Assembly (NCBI RefSeq): GCF_001590835.1
Contig: NZ_LTAQ01000067.1
Coordinates: 1-64,000 of the forward strand
Reading direction: 5' to 3'
Length of the DNA: 64,000 nt
Source: Bacillus gaemokensis
GTDB lineage: Bacteria; Bacillota; Bacilli; Bacillales; Bacillaceae_G
The translations under genes and the position numbers were made by a program. Below are positions 25,202 to 33,291 of the stretch, in pieces (position 1 is the first letter of the stretch; every line of letters begins with the position of its first letter). The notes below the pieces were generated by a model. The model searched no databases. It saw only the letters and a program-made list of their open reading frames with translations, and had not been told where the DNA came from.

Positions 25202-25819
25202 TTAGAATGGGATTACATAAACTTTTACATATACACCATGTTTCATCGCAAATTGCTCCAATGTTTTTTGTCTATACTCAGTCACTGTAAAAAAATGAAT
25301 GATTGGTATTTTTCCGTTATATTTAATTTTATAATACATGGTAAACTCGCCATATCTATTCAGTTTCTCGCTATTCACATTCATCATCTGTGTACGATCA
25401 ATTTCCACTGCATTTAATATCCCTTCTTCATCTCGATACTTTACATCAGGAATAATTGTTTTCTTTTTATCATTTACTTTATAACGGATGGGTTCTTCTA
25501 TTCTCCAATCGTCAGGACAGAATAGATAGAACCACGCTTCATTTCTCATAAGGCTGTGTGCTAATCGAATTGTTGGTACTATCTTTTCTGTATCATCAAA
25601 TAGCGCACGCCCTTTTTTATTTAAATAATATACATACTCTTTTTTATAAACTGTACTATTCACAAAGGGATTTAGGTCTTTTAAAATTCGATTCGCATTC
25701 CTTATTCCCCCCATATCATGAATAGCCATTAAATGCCTTCTTGTTGCAAATTTTAGCTTTCTAATCGAGGTCAGAATCGTCATCTGACGGTTCAATTTGA
25801 TGTGTGTTTGAATGTTCAT
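25202..25819 (-). CDS. Replication-relaxation family protein
   Basis: 205 aa. An N-terminal winged-helix part (TILTSIRKLKFATRRHL) leads to the family core with IPDVKYRDEEG and AVEIDRTQMM, which together look like a nuclease-type fold. The family is named from a plasmid protein linked to replication and DNA relaxation, and is common in Bacillus phages and conjugative elements next to FtsK-like ATPases. Its first 59 bases overlap the end of the FtsK-like gene. AGGTGGAG precedes the ATG. Confidence 0.8.
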   Translation of the reverse strand: MNIQTHIKLNRQMTILTSIRKLKFATRRHLMAIHDMGGIRNANRILKDLNPFVNSTVYKKEYVYYLNKKGRALFDDTEKIVPTIRLAHSLMRNEAWFYLFCPDDWRIEEPIRYKVNDKKKTIIPDVKYRDEEGILNAVEIDRTQMMNVNSEKLNRYGEFTMYYKIKYNGKIPIIHFFTVTEYRQKTLEQFAMKHGVYVKVYVIPF

Positions 25820-26942
25820 GTTTCTCCACCTCGTATTGTTTTAATACATTCCACATCTTTTCATTAGAAATATAAGGGACCTGTATCTCTGTCAATCTAT
25901 CCGTTTTGAAAAGCGCACGTCCGGGTATGCTTTCAATGGATTCAAGACCAGCTTCATCAATTACAACTTGAGAAGCTATTTGAGTTGGTAACCTGAAACC
26001 GAGTTTTGCATCTGAATTTTGTTTTACTTGACGAGGTAATGTGTCACCAGTTGGATACTGTGTGCAAAAAATAAGCCTAAATCCAAGTGCTCCCCCTATA
26101 CGTGCGATGTGAGAAAGCATTTGTTGGCAAGCTCCTAATAGTTTTTGTTGCTCCTTCTCCATACTTTTATCTGGACAAAGTTCTGCTCCTTCATCCACAA
26201 TGACGAAATATCGTTCTTTTATATCTGTCTCCACAACATTTGTATAGTGCCTTCCCTTCATGTAACGCATCTTTTCTTCCATTTTTTCAAGGATTGTATT
26301 CAATACTTGAAAAGCTTGAATTGGTTTTTCTGCGACACATTCAACTTGTTTCAAATTTTGATATGATCCAAATTCTAAACCGTCTTTTAAATCGATAATA
26401 TACAAATAAGTATGATCTGCTTGTGCTGTAATAAGAGATGTCATCACATTCTTTAAAAAAACTGTCTTTCCCATACGTGTTAAACCACCTAATGTCATAT
26501 GAGGGGTTTTATCGAAATCATGATAAATTAATTGCTCTAAACTTTGCCCTATTGGTACAAGCCATTTATCTTTTTCAACTAACGTTTGTGACCACTCCCA
26601 CTTCTTAAGAATGTCTTTATTGAATACGCGGATACTTAGTTCATAATTATCATATTGAATCCGTACAGGTTTGTTTAATCCCTCACTTACCACATCTGCT
26701 ACCTTTTGTATAATCTTATTCGGCATTCCTACTGGTAAGCTGTATATAAAAGTGATACTCCTATCGTCTTCAATTTGTTTTTCGAATTTCGGATAATGTA
26801 ATTTATCATCCCTTTTAATAACTATGCCGGACACTTCAAAAAACACTTTGATTTTCTTTCTATCATCATCTTTTCGTTTGAACTTATCACTTACCAATGC
26901 GTAGGTAAGTGCTGCCGTTGGAACTAACAATAATTCCAACAT
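25761..26942 (-). CDS. FtsK/SpoIIIE-type DNA-translocase ATPase of a phage or mobile element
   Basis: 393 aa. One N-terminal membrane segment (LLLVPTAALTYALVS) is followed by an FtsK-family motor: Walker A GLTRMGKTVFL (about 155-165), Walker B YFVIVDEGAEL, and RIGGALGFRLIFCTQYPTG. It lacks the long linker and gamma domain of the cell-division FtsK, so it is the short mobile-element type that pairs with replication-relaxation proteins. The ATG at 26942 is immediately preceded by a ribosome site buried in a 17-bp hairpin, so translation is probably regulated. Confidence 0.85.
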   Translation of the reverse strand: MLELLLVPTAALTYALVSDKFKRKDDDRKKIKVFFEVSGIVIKRDDKLHYPKFEKQIEDDRSITFIYSLPVGMPNKIIQKVADVVSEGLNKPVRIQYDNYELSIRVFNKDILKKWEWSQTLVEKDKWLVPIGQSLEQLIYHDFDKTPHMTLGGLTRMGKTVFLKNVMTSLITAQADHTYLYIIDLKDGLEFGSYQNLKQVECVAEKPIQAFQVLNTILEKMEEKMRYMKGRHYTNVVETDIKERYFVIVDEGAELCPDKSMEKEQQKLLGACQQMLSHIARIGGALGFRLIFCTQYPTGDTLPRQVKQNSDAKLGFRLPTQIASQVVIDEAGLESIESIPGRALFKTDRLTEIQVPYISNEKMWNVLKQYEVEKHEHSNTHQIEPSDDDSDLD

Positions 26943-26943
26943 A

Positions 26944-26982
26944 AAAAATTCCCCCTTATATATCCTATAAGGGGGAATTTTT
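26944..26982 (-). promoter_or_regulatory. Hairpin that buries the ribosome site of the FtsK-like gene
   Basis: A perfect 17-bp stem (AAAAATTCCCCCTTATA and its complement) around the five-base loop. The AAGGGGGAA ribosome site is in the 3' arm and the ATG starts one base after the stem. It can act as an attenuator or a translational lock. Confidence 0.7.
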
Positions 26983-27049
26983 GGAATATTGCAGAACAAG
27001 CAATTCCTTTTGTATAGTGCGTTGTCTCATTCTTCCAAGTACTATTCCT

Positions 27050-27232
27050 TCATAGAAACAACATTAGAACATAACGTAGAAGGTATAAGAACGAGCCTGT
27101 AAGTGTGGTGTACAAAGTCACTTGTGGAAGCCAATGTGGAATACTCTTCCCCATTTTTCCCGCCACTTTCATCGTGATGACAGACAAGCCTGTCGCTGTC
27201 CAAATAATTACCGCTTCCGCTGCAAGTGTCAT
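27050..27232 (-). CDS. Small phage-like membrane protein
   Basis: 60 aa with two membrane helices (about 6-24 and 40-58). GAGGCGG precedes the ATG, which lies two bases after the stop of the upstream 100-aa gene, so the two are coupled. No family recognised. Confidence 0.6.
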   Translation of the reverse strand: MTLAAEAVIIWTATGLSVITMKVAGKMGKSIPHWLPQVTLYTTLTGSFLYLLRYVLMLFL

Positions 27233-27234
27233 AG

Positions 27235-27537
27235 CTATTCCGCCTCTTCTCTCTCACGAAATTTAATCCCTAACTTTGTAGCAACAACTTCATAACAATC
27301 CATTAAAATTTGCCAATTGAGAACATCCTCTTCTTCACCATACAAATCTTCTTCAACAACTTGCGATAAGCTGAAATAACCCTTGTATTCTTTGTTATTC
27401 AACACTTCATGATTTTTCATATGAGTTAAAATGGATTCTGTTTCCCCTCTTGATCTTGATTCATTGTACATATGACGAAGTTCTTTTGATGAATATAGAT
27501 ATGGAGTTGTATTGAGGTAACTATACTGCCAACGCAT
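27235..27537 (-). CDS. Phage-like hypothetical protein (100 aa)
   Basis: Acidic, helical, soluble. Starts MRWQYSYLNTTPYLYSS, with GGGAGAGGG in front. The middle is rich in E and D (EEDLYGEEEDV). It is the first gene of the unit that runs into the FtsK-like and replication-relaxation genes. I know no function. Position suggests a phage or plasmid accessory gene. Confidence 0.6.
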   Translation of the reverse strand: MRWQYSYLNTTPYLYSSKELRHMYNESRSRGETESILTHMKNHEVLNNKEYKGYFSLSQVVEEDLYGEEEDVLNWQILMDCYEVVATKLGIKFREREEAE

Positions 27538-27686
27538 ATATCCCTCTCCCTTCTTGATGTCCTTGATTCCTCGTAGTCTTCCAGGTGGAAGTAATATAGG
27601 TATATGAACTAGAAAGAAGGAATTTGCATGTCCAATTGAAAAAATAATAAAAAGAACTATTATTTTTTTATAAAGGGGGGGCCAAT

Positions 27687-27884
27687 GTGAATAGCCAATT
27701 AAAAGAAATTCTTGATAATAGAGGAATAAAATATGGATTTATAGCAAAAAAAGCTGGTATCACTAATGCCACCATGACAAACCTCATTAAAGGCGGTATT
27801 CCTACATTACCTGTTGCATACCGTATTGCTAAATTGCTAAATATGCACATAGAGGATATTTGGATTGAAGAAGATTTAGAATAG
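27687..27884 (+). CDS. XRE/Cro-type helix-turn-helix regulator
   Basis: 65 aa, a single HTH_3 domain: LKEILDNRGIKYGFIAKKAG, then ITNATMTNLIKGG as recognition helix, and LPVAYRIAKLLNMHIEDIW. The GTG start follows a run of G that serves as ribosome site. It is divergent from the FtsK-like unit and probably controls that unit and itself, as phage Cro-like proteins do. Confidence 0.85.
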   Translation: MNSQLKEILDNRGIKYGFIAKKAGITNATMTNLIKGGIPTLPVAYRIAKLLNMHIEDIWIEEDLE

Positions 27885-27920
27885 AAATCAACTGGGCATA
27901 CTCATATTGAGGTGAGGTAT

Positions 27921-28394
27921 GTGATTTGGGCTATCCTGTTATTAATACTTGTTTTTGTAATCGGAGCAACTATGCCAAATACAGAAGTCTCTAGCGAAGA
28001 ACTTCGTGTTGCCCAACTAAAAGTACAAGCAAATCGAAAGTATTTAGAAGAAATGGACCCACGAAAGTTTGAATATGTCGTCGCTGACTTGTTCCGTTCT
28101 ATCGGATACAAAGCACAAGTAACATCTGGATCTAATGATGGTGGAAAAGACATTATTCTACATAAAGGAAACGAAGTGAAGTACGTTGAGGTGAAACGTT
28201 ATACGAAGGGAACGATTGGCAGACCCTTCATTCAGAAACTCCACAGTGCTATTGTGGATACTGAAGCTGTCGGGGGGTATTTCGTTACGCTGAGTAATTT
28301 CAACAAAAACGCAAGACAATATGCAGCAAATAAAAATATAGAATTAATTGATGGAGATGCACTAATTCATATGATGAATTCGAAGCCAATGTAA
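27921..28394 (+). CDS. Membrane-anchored Mrr-like restriction endonuclease
   Basis: 157 aa. The GTG at 27921 is chosen for its GAGGTGAGG ribosome site. An N-terminal membrane helix (about 2-18) is followed by an Mrr_cat nuclease: FEYVVADLFRSIGYKAQVT, the catalytic D in NDGGKDIIL and the ExK pair in YVEVKRYTKG. Mrr-type enzymes cut modified or foreign DNA. A single membrane anchor fused to this domain recurs in Bacillus prophages and may place the nuclease at the DNA-entry site. It lies 27 bp after the XRE gene. Confidence 0.85.
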   Translation: MIWAILLLILVFVIGATMPNTEVSSEELRVAQLKVQANRKYLEEMDPRKFEYVVADLFRSIGYKAQVTSGSNDGGKDIILHKGNEVKYVEVKRYTKGTIGRPFIQKLHSAIVDTEAVGGYFVTLSNFNKNARQYAANKNIELIDGDALIHMMNSKPM

Positions 28395-28396
28395 TT

Positions 28397-28429
28397 AAAA
28401 AAAGCCGCCTCTACGAAAGAGACGGCTTT
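28397..28429. terminator. Bidirectional terminator between nuclease and amidase genes
   Basis: AAGCCGcCTCT pairs with GAGACGGCTT around ACGAAA, with A/T runs on both sides. Confidence 0.8.
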
Positions 28430-28433
28430 CAAC

Positions 28434-29484
28434 TTATTTCACATATACATAGACTTCATTTGCTGTTACATAATATGTTTTACCTTTACTATTGTGTACT
28501 TTGTATTGTGGTGATCCATTAACATTTACTTTCACATCAATTGCAAATCCTAGTCCTGAATCTAAAGTTCCAGCAACATCTTTATCTTGCCAAGATGGAG
28601 AATCATAGAAACGTAGGTTATTAACTTTAGAAACAACGCGCTTCTCTGCAACTGGATTTACAGGCTCTTTCTTTTCAAAGCGGATATATGATGGATTGTA
28701 TTTAATCCACTGATTTCCACCTAAGTTTAGCCAACCGTCTTTCTCTCCCCACACTTGATAAGCTTCAGGTTTATTCAGCTGACGAATAACGGAATAACTC
28801 GCACCTGGGCCTTTACGCAAATTAACGTTATTCCCTTGAATGTATGCAACTCCCTCAATGTTTGCAGTTGGTTCACCTGGTTGAGAAGGTTTATTCGGAA
28901 CAGATACGTCACCATTATTGTACGCACGTTGTACATCAGCGCGGAATTGAGCTTCAGAAACACCATGACTACGTAAGTAATCAAGTGGATCTTCATGATC
29001 TGTGCCGCCCAAATATTTCGTTACATCATAGTGAGTCCATAATCCTTTTTCGACTGATAGTTTGTTATCTTTCAAGATTTTTGCAAGTAACCTTACATAT
29101 TTATCATAGCTGCGTTTGAATTTCGTATAGTCTGCCGTTTCACATAACTCCACATGTACAAAACGTTTATTTGCTCCTGGTCCTGCTCCATATGCGATGT
29201 ACTTCGTATCAGCAATTTGAATTGTTTCATTCCAATCTACCGCATAATGAACAAATGCTGAACGCCATGTACAAGACTCATATTTTTGAATGTTAATAGC
29301 TGGAGCTTCTGGAGTTGCTGTAGAATGTGCCACAACTCCCTCATAAGCCCCTACACCGTAACGATATGGTGTTTTAGGTAAACCATCAATTAAGTGTTCT
29401 ATCAGCAAAAGCACTTGTTGAAAAAGAAACAGCAAGTACTAAAATCGTAAGAAGAGAAGTAAAATGTTTCATTGTCTTTTTCAT
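28434..29484 (-). pseudogene. Secreted N-acetylmuramoyl-L-alanine amidase with SH3 domains, frameshifted after the signal peptide
   Basis: The ATG at 29484 opens a classic signal peptide (MKKTMKHFTSLLTILVLAV, then SFSTSAFAD). One base later the frame must shift to continue with EHLIDGLPKTPYRYG and the Amidase_2 domain (VVAHSTATPEAPAI; zinc ligands in HST, ELCETAD and WTHYDVTKYLG). An SH3 domain (GVAYIQGNNVNLRKGPGAS) and a second binding domain end the protein. Without the shift only 32 codons are made. Its position after holin genes marks it as an endolysin-type enzyme. It may be a mutation or a sequencing error. Confidence 0.75.
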
Positions 29485-29720
29485 TTAGCATCAACATCCT
29501 TTTTCATAATTTTTGTGTGGTCAAATAATCCACTTGCTGACAGTCCAATGATGATTCCTTGAAATACATTCATTTTTAAGTCTTGTGGCAAAAATAAAAC
29601 GCCTAGCACAATGCCAAGCGTTAAATTTAATAACGGAATGTATTTTGTTTGTAATCCAACTGTTTTTGCAATCTGTGAAAGACCGACTACAATGCCAATC
29701 ATTACAGTAATTTCAACCAT
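29481..29720 (-). CDS. Phage holin
   Basis: 79 aa. The ATG (29720) overlaps the stop of the xhlA gene (TAATG) behind AAAGGAGGTGG. Two to three membrane helices (VMIGIVVGLSQIAKTVGL, LNLTLGIVLGVLFL, FQGIIIGLSASGLF) and a charged C-terminus (KKDVDAK) fit small Bacillus holins. Its stop overlaps the amidase start, making a fully coupled xhlA-holin-amidase lysis cassette. Confidence 0.85.
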   Translation of the reverse strand: MVEITVMIGIVVGLSQIAKTVGLQTKYIPLLNLTLGIVLGVLFLPQDLKMNVFQGIIIGLSASGLFDHTKIMKKDVDAK

Positions 29721-29911
29721 TACACACCACCTCCTTTCAAGAAGAAAGTGAGAGCTGCCCCAATAATTCCGCCAACAATAAGGCGTAAAATCCACGTTGT
29801 ATTGGCGCTGATTTTATCCAATTGTTTATTAATGTTGATGATACCCTTTTCATTTCCTGTAGTTCGCGTTTCTAAGCTTCGAATATCTAACCTAATTTCT
29901 TTTATTTCCAT
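29720..29911 (-). CDS. xhlA: XhlA-type hemolysin/holin accessory protein
   Basis: 63 aa. A heptad-rich helix (MEIKEIRLDIRSLETRTTGN, with further coiled coil) precedes one membrane anchor (TTWILRLIVGGIIGAALTFF), the XhlA layout. XhlA works with the holin to release the amidase. AAGGTGA lies in front of this ATG, so it can be made by itself even though the frame is also open upstream into an HNH fragment. First intact gene of the lysis cassette. Confidence 0.8.
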   Translation of the reverse strand: MEIKEIRLDIRSLETRTTGNEKGIININKQLDKISANTTWILRLIVGGIIGAALTFFLKGGGV

Positions 29912-30154
29912 TGGTTTCACCTTGCTATCACTCCAGCACAGTTGACATAGTCCGTTGTCTCTGTCCTTTACTCTCGCCCTTGTTAATCCCCAGGCTTTAG
30001 AGTTATAGAACTTCTGATTGTCTACATCAGTACGCTTAGCCTTATAGTCTTTGTGCCTTTGCTTCCTTCTCTTCTCGGTAATAGTAGCACACGCTTCACA
30101 CATACCTTGCTCCATCCGAACTGTCTTACCGCATCTACATATCTTGAGTAGCAT
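29912..30154 (-). pseudogene. 5' fragment of a phage HNH endonuclease fused in frame to xhlA
   Basis: 81 codons: MLLKICRCGKTVRMEQGMC with two CxC/CxxC pairs, a basic stretch, then FYNSKAWGLTRARVKDRDNG and LCQLCWSD, the N-terminal zinc-binding part of phage HNH endonucleases. The catalytic HNH histidines are absent, because the sequence runs directly into the XhlA start. In phages the HNH gene sits before terminase and the lysis genes follow the tail, so the junction marks loss of the whole head and tail block. Confidence 0.75.
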
Positions 30155-30168
30155 GACATCACCTACTT

Positions 30169-30203
30169 ATTTTTAATACTAAGTAAAACTAAGTATTAAA
30201 AAT
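30169..30203. promoter_or_regulatory. Inverted repeat between divergent phage remnants
   Basis: ATTTTTAATACT and its exact complement around an 11-base spacer, between the HNH fragment and the DUF4145 gene. It could be an operator or a weak two-way terminator. Confidence 0.4.
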
Positions 30204-30238
30204 ATTAATAGATTAAATTAAGAAAGGATTGTTTATTT

Positions 30239-30797
30239 ATGTCTATAACACATTATCCTCCAAAGTATCGCAGTAAAAGTTTTCATTGTCCGCATTGTCA
30301 GGTATACGCTAAGCAGACTTGGTATAGAACCCTTTTAGAAGGGGAGCTTCTTTTGAACGAATTGGAAGTATCTTTGTGCGCGCATTGCAATATGAAAGCG
30401 TTTTGGTTTAACAAGGTGCTAATAGTGCCTAATAGTTCATTAATTGCACCTCCCCACATTGATATGCCAGAATCTATTAAACCGGATTATACAGAAGCTT
30501 ATGGTTGAACTTGGAGAAAAAGGGAATAATATCAATGATGATATTGCTTCACTGGTAAAAAAAGGACTGCCAGTAGAAGTACAACAAGTCTTAGATACAC
30601 TAAGAGTAATAGGAAATAATGCCGTTCACCTTGGTGAATTGGATCTCTCCGCTGATGTTGAAACTGCTGTAGCTATCTTTGAATTAATTAACTTTATTAT
30701 TGAAGAACAAATAAGTAAGAAAATGAAAATTGCATCTCTCTTTGAGAAATTACCTGCAGGTGCAAAAGCAGCAATAGAAAGAAGAGATGCAAAATAA
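30239..30797 (+). pseudogene. DUF4145 protein gene broken by a short internal deletion
   Basis: The first frame (89 codons) has a zinc-ribbon start (HCPHCQVYAKQTW, then CAHCNMKAFW) and runs to PESIKPDYTEAY before a stop. The second frame holds the DUF4145 core: QKLMVELGEKGNNINDDI, LRVIGNNAVHLGEL and the helical end. In intact members the two are joined by about 20 residues between DYTEA and QKLM. The break falls at CAGAAGCTT, which fits a deletion between short repeats. DUF4145 is often linked to defence loci and phages. No functional full-length product is expected. Confidence 0.75.
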
Positions 30798-30798
30798 A

Positions 30799-30817
30799 AA
30801 GCACCCATTTGGGTGCT
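30799..30817 (+). terminator. Terminator of the DUF4145 gene
   Basis: AGCACCC pairs with GGGTGCT around ATTTG, directly after the stop. Confidence 0.7.
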
Positions 30818-31239
30818 CTATCTTCTACTATTTTTTTTAATTAATATACAGTAAATGAAGTTTTATCCTTTTCCCAATCACCTGATGTTTTTTCGTATAA
30901 GGTACACATTGAACAGTATCAAGTAACTGGAAGAAGAGCAAAAGCCCTTCCATGCTTCAATAGTCATTCAATCAGCTCCATTAAAGCTGTCGGAAATCAA
31001 GTTCTAAACCATGATATAAAATGAGCCGTTTATCATTATAAAGTTATCCTTGTGAGTTGTGTTTTCCGCCACTTCTCACAATACAAATATATCATGCTGA
31101 ATCCAAAACAACCGGCACATTTACTGCCAAAAAGCGGTCACGACTCTGCCACTTTATTTTAATTCGCCAATAACCTTTATTTCCCTAGACAAGCTCATTG
31201 CAACAACCATAAAGAATAAATTGGATTTCTATTAAGGTA
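30818..31239. other. Intergenic stretch with a possible gene fragment
   Basis: 422 bp. Near 30840-30905 the minus strand reads CTLYEKTSGDWEKDKTSF then VY and a stop, which could be the last codons of a lost phage gene. Nothing else stands out. Confidence 0.35.
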
Positions 31240-31755
31240 TTATGCTTGTTCTGATTGTTGAACATGTAATGGAGGCGGAATAATCCAACCTTTTTTCTTA
31301 TTCAGACGAAGTAATATAGCTCCAGCTTGTGCTTTTTTCATATGGAATTGACCAAACATCATTCCTACATCTTCTCGAAGAGATTGTCCCATTGCTTGGC
31401 TACATGCTACTAACCCAGCAGCAAGATCCATAGAAACTTTAGTTGCAATTTCTGCATCATTAATACGAGCACCAGGAGGAATCGTTTCAATAGATGCAAC
31501 TGGTCTTTCTGGAGGTGCTGGTGGTAATGCAACACCATTTAATTTTAATAAATTTTTTAATTCTTCAACTTCTGATTGGATATCGTTCTGTACAAGGTTT
31601 TCTAAAAATTTCTTTAAATCGTCGTCTCCTGTGTGATTAATAAGAACTTGATATCCAGCAATTGCACCTTGTGCTGCTGCAAGATAACTCCAAATCCCAA
31701 AGACTTCTCCGTAGTGCATTGGTTCATTTTGTGGATTTCCACTTAAAATACCCAT
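31240..31755 (-). CDS. DUF3231 family protein (CotF-like)
   Basis: 171 aa; the ATG at 31755 has AAGGAGGA upstream, while the frame stays open further without a ribosome site. One DUF3231 repeat: MHYGEVFGIWSYLAAAQGAI, a four-helix ferritin-like pattern, PPAPPERP in the loop, and DVGMMFGQFHMKKAQAGA at the end. Members are related to spore coat CotF and accumulate in Bacillus spores or the mother cell. Role unknown. It stands alone. Confidence 0.85.
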   Translation of the reverse strand: MGILSGNPQNEPMHYGEVFGIWSYLAAAQGAIAGYQVLINHTGDDDLKKFLENLVQNDIQSEVEELKNLLKLNGVALPPAPPERPVASIETIPPGARINDAEIATKVSMDLAAGLVACSQAMGQSLREDVGMMFGQFHMKKAQAGAILLRLNKKKGWIIPPPLHVQQSEQA

Positions 31756-32101
31756 TAAAATATTCCTCCTTAAAGAAATTAAACTCTTAACAAAAATGCT
31801 TACTATAGAAAAAATTTTCCCAACCATGTTCCTGATTAAAGAAAATAAGTTCTTATAACTCATAAGGAACACCTTACCCAAATATAGTAATTACACCTTA
31901 TAGAATGTACTGTTACAAAAAAATTATTCTTATAAATAACACATATATTTCAATTAACATAATCCATTATTATCAGTACTTTTAATAATAGAAATTAAAG
32001 ATATTTATCATAATTTTAACTCAAATGGATTTATAATATTTTTAAACGAATATTGTCTAAAGGAACGGGAGACATTACTAAATATGAAAGGAGGGAAAAC
32101 C
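31756..32101. other. AT-rich intergenic region
   Basis: 346 bp between divergent genes. The minus frame of the DUF3231 gene stays open for 42 more codons with hydrophobic content, but no start signal is seen. No repeat found. Confidence 0.4.
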
Positions 32102-32407
32102 ATGAAGAAAAAATTGTCATCTATTTTAGGTGCCCTATTACTAACTATTATGGTTTTTGGTACAAGTGTCCATGCTGAATACGATGGTAATAATATGGAT
32201 AGAGTTAACAATAATGATATTACAACCCGAGTTAATGACAATAACATGAATAGAGTTAATAATGATACTAGAACTCGAAATGTGAATACAACAAATGATT
32301 TGAATAATGATCGTGATGATAATAATAATTGGGCGTGGCTTGGTTTATTAGGACTAGCAGGTTTATTCGGTCTTAGAAGAAAAGAAAAAGAACCAGAAAC
32401 ACGTTAA
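32102..32407 (+). CDS. WGxxGW-type small secreted/membrane-anchored protein
   Basis: 101 aa. GAAAGGAGGG precedes the ATG. A signal peptide (MKKKLSSILGALLLTIMVFG, cleavage near VHA-EY) is followed by a disordered Asn/Asp/Arg region with repeats of RVNN, then NNWAWLGLLGLAGLFGLRRK and a charged tail. The C-terminal W-G-L-G-L-(A)G-LFGL-RR anchor is the mark of Bacillus WGxxGW-family proteins, thought to be sorted to or held in the membrane. Function unknown. Confidence 0.8.
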   Translation: MKKKLSSILGALLLTIMVFGTSVHAEYDGNNMDRVNNNDITTRVNDNNMNRVNNDTRTRNVNTTNDLNNDRDDNNNWAWLGLLGLAGLFGLRRKEKEPETR

Positions 32408-32475
32408 TGTAGAACATTGCATTTAACTTTAAAAGATACTTATTTATCAAAAGAATGCAAAATGAATAAACTATG

Positions 32476-32503
32476 AATCGCCTTTAATAAGGCGATTTTT
32501 TAT
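32476..32503 (+). terminator. Terminator of the WGxxGW gene
   Basis: AATCGCCTT pairs with AAGGCGATT around a four-base loop, followed by TTTTATTTTTT. Confidence 0.85.
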
Positions 32504-32927
32504 TTTTTCAAAATCAATAATAATTACATAAAAACGGATATTATTAATCGGAAACAATGAATTTCTTAATTTGATGGTAATGAAGCGTTACGTCCATTTG
32601 ACGAACTACGCTTCTTTTTTATGCCGTTGCTTCACTTACCCATATCTTATATTGTGTGTAACTGAGCCTATTGCTGAATCCCTTGGTATCAGTGAATTTA
32701 TAAGATTTTCTTTTCTAAGTTACACATTACAAAAATTATGGATAACTGTATAAAATATGAGCGTGTTCTCCGTAGTGATGTACGTTATCGATTCGTTATA
32801 GACATGTCTACTCTGTAACTATTAAGAGGGTTTAATTTTATCCCTTAATAGTTGGGCATATTTCAGGGCAATTTTTAATCGATAAATTATGCTAATTTAA
32901 CAAAATTCGGAAGTAAGAATTACTCAA

Positions 32928-33002
32928 ATGGAATATGAGAAATTTGGAAATACAGGATTAGATATATCTCGTCTTACCCTCGGTTGTATGAGCTTTTTAT
33001 AA
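32928..33002 (+). pseudogene. 5' fragment of an aldo/keto reductase gene
   Basis: MEYEKFGNTGLDISRLTLGC then MSFL and a stop. This is the standard N-terminus of aldo/keto reductases ('FG-TGL-VS-L-LG-M'). Everything after codon 24 is lost. Confidence 0.7.
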
Positions 33003-33201
33003 GAAAATTTAATCACAATTCACTTAGAATTCTTTATTTGAAGGGGCAGAAAAAGATATCTTTTTTAGAAGTGTCGCAACTTTCTTCAATATTTCGGACC
33101 GCTTTTACAAACATTACGACTTTATTTTAAAAGTGTAAAACTTTAATATTCTATGCATGCCCCGCCTCCTAAACAAATTGCCTATTTTATCACTATAATG
33201 A

Positions 33202-33229
33202 ACTATATTATTATATTCTTCATATATTG
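33202..33229 (+). promoter_or_regulatory. SigK-like promoter of the collagen/propeller gene
   Basis: AC, 17 bases, then CATATATTG (33221-33229). It has the same AC-N17-CATA spacing as the cupin cluster, with one mismatch in the last -10 base. Confidence 0.4.
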
Positions 33230-33291
33230 TTTAATGAATACTATTTTATAGATTCCCTATCATCACTTATTCTTTTAGAGGAGGAATATAT

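Larger units (their letters stand above)
32504..33291. other. Gene-poor stretch with decayed fragments
   Basis: About 790 bp. It holds the first 24 codons of an aldo/keto reductase (32928-33002). Near 33202-33229 is a SigK-like promoter for the next gene. A 60-codon frame at 32571 has no ribosome site and is not called. I recognise no complete gene. Confidence 0.5.

Noticed and set aside
29400-29484. Programmed frameshift between signal peptide and amidase
   Set aside because: No slippery heptamer, internal ribosome site or downstream pseudoknot is evident; a simple one-base indel explains it.
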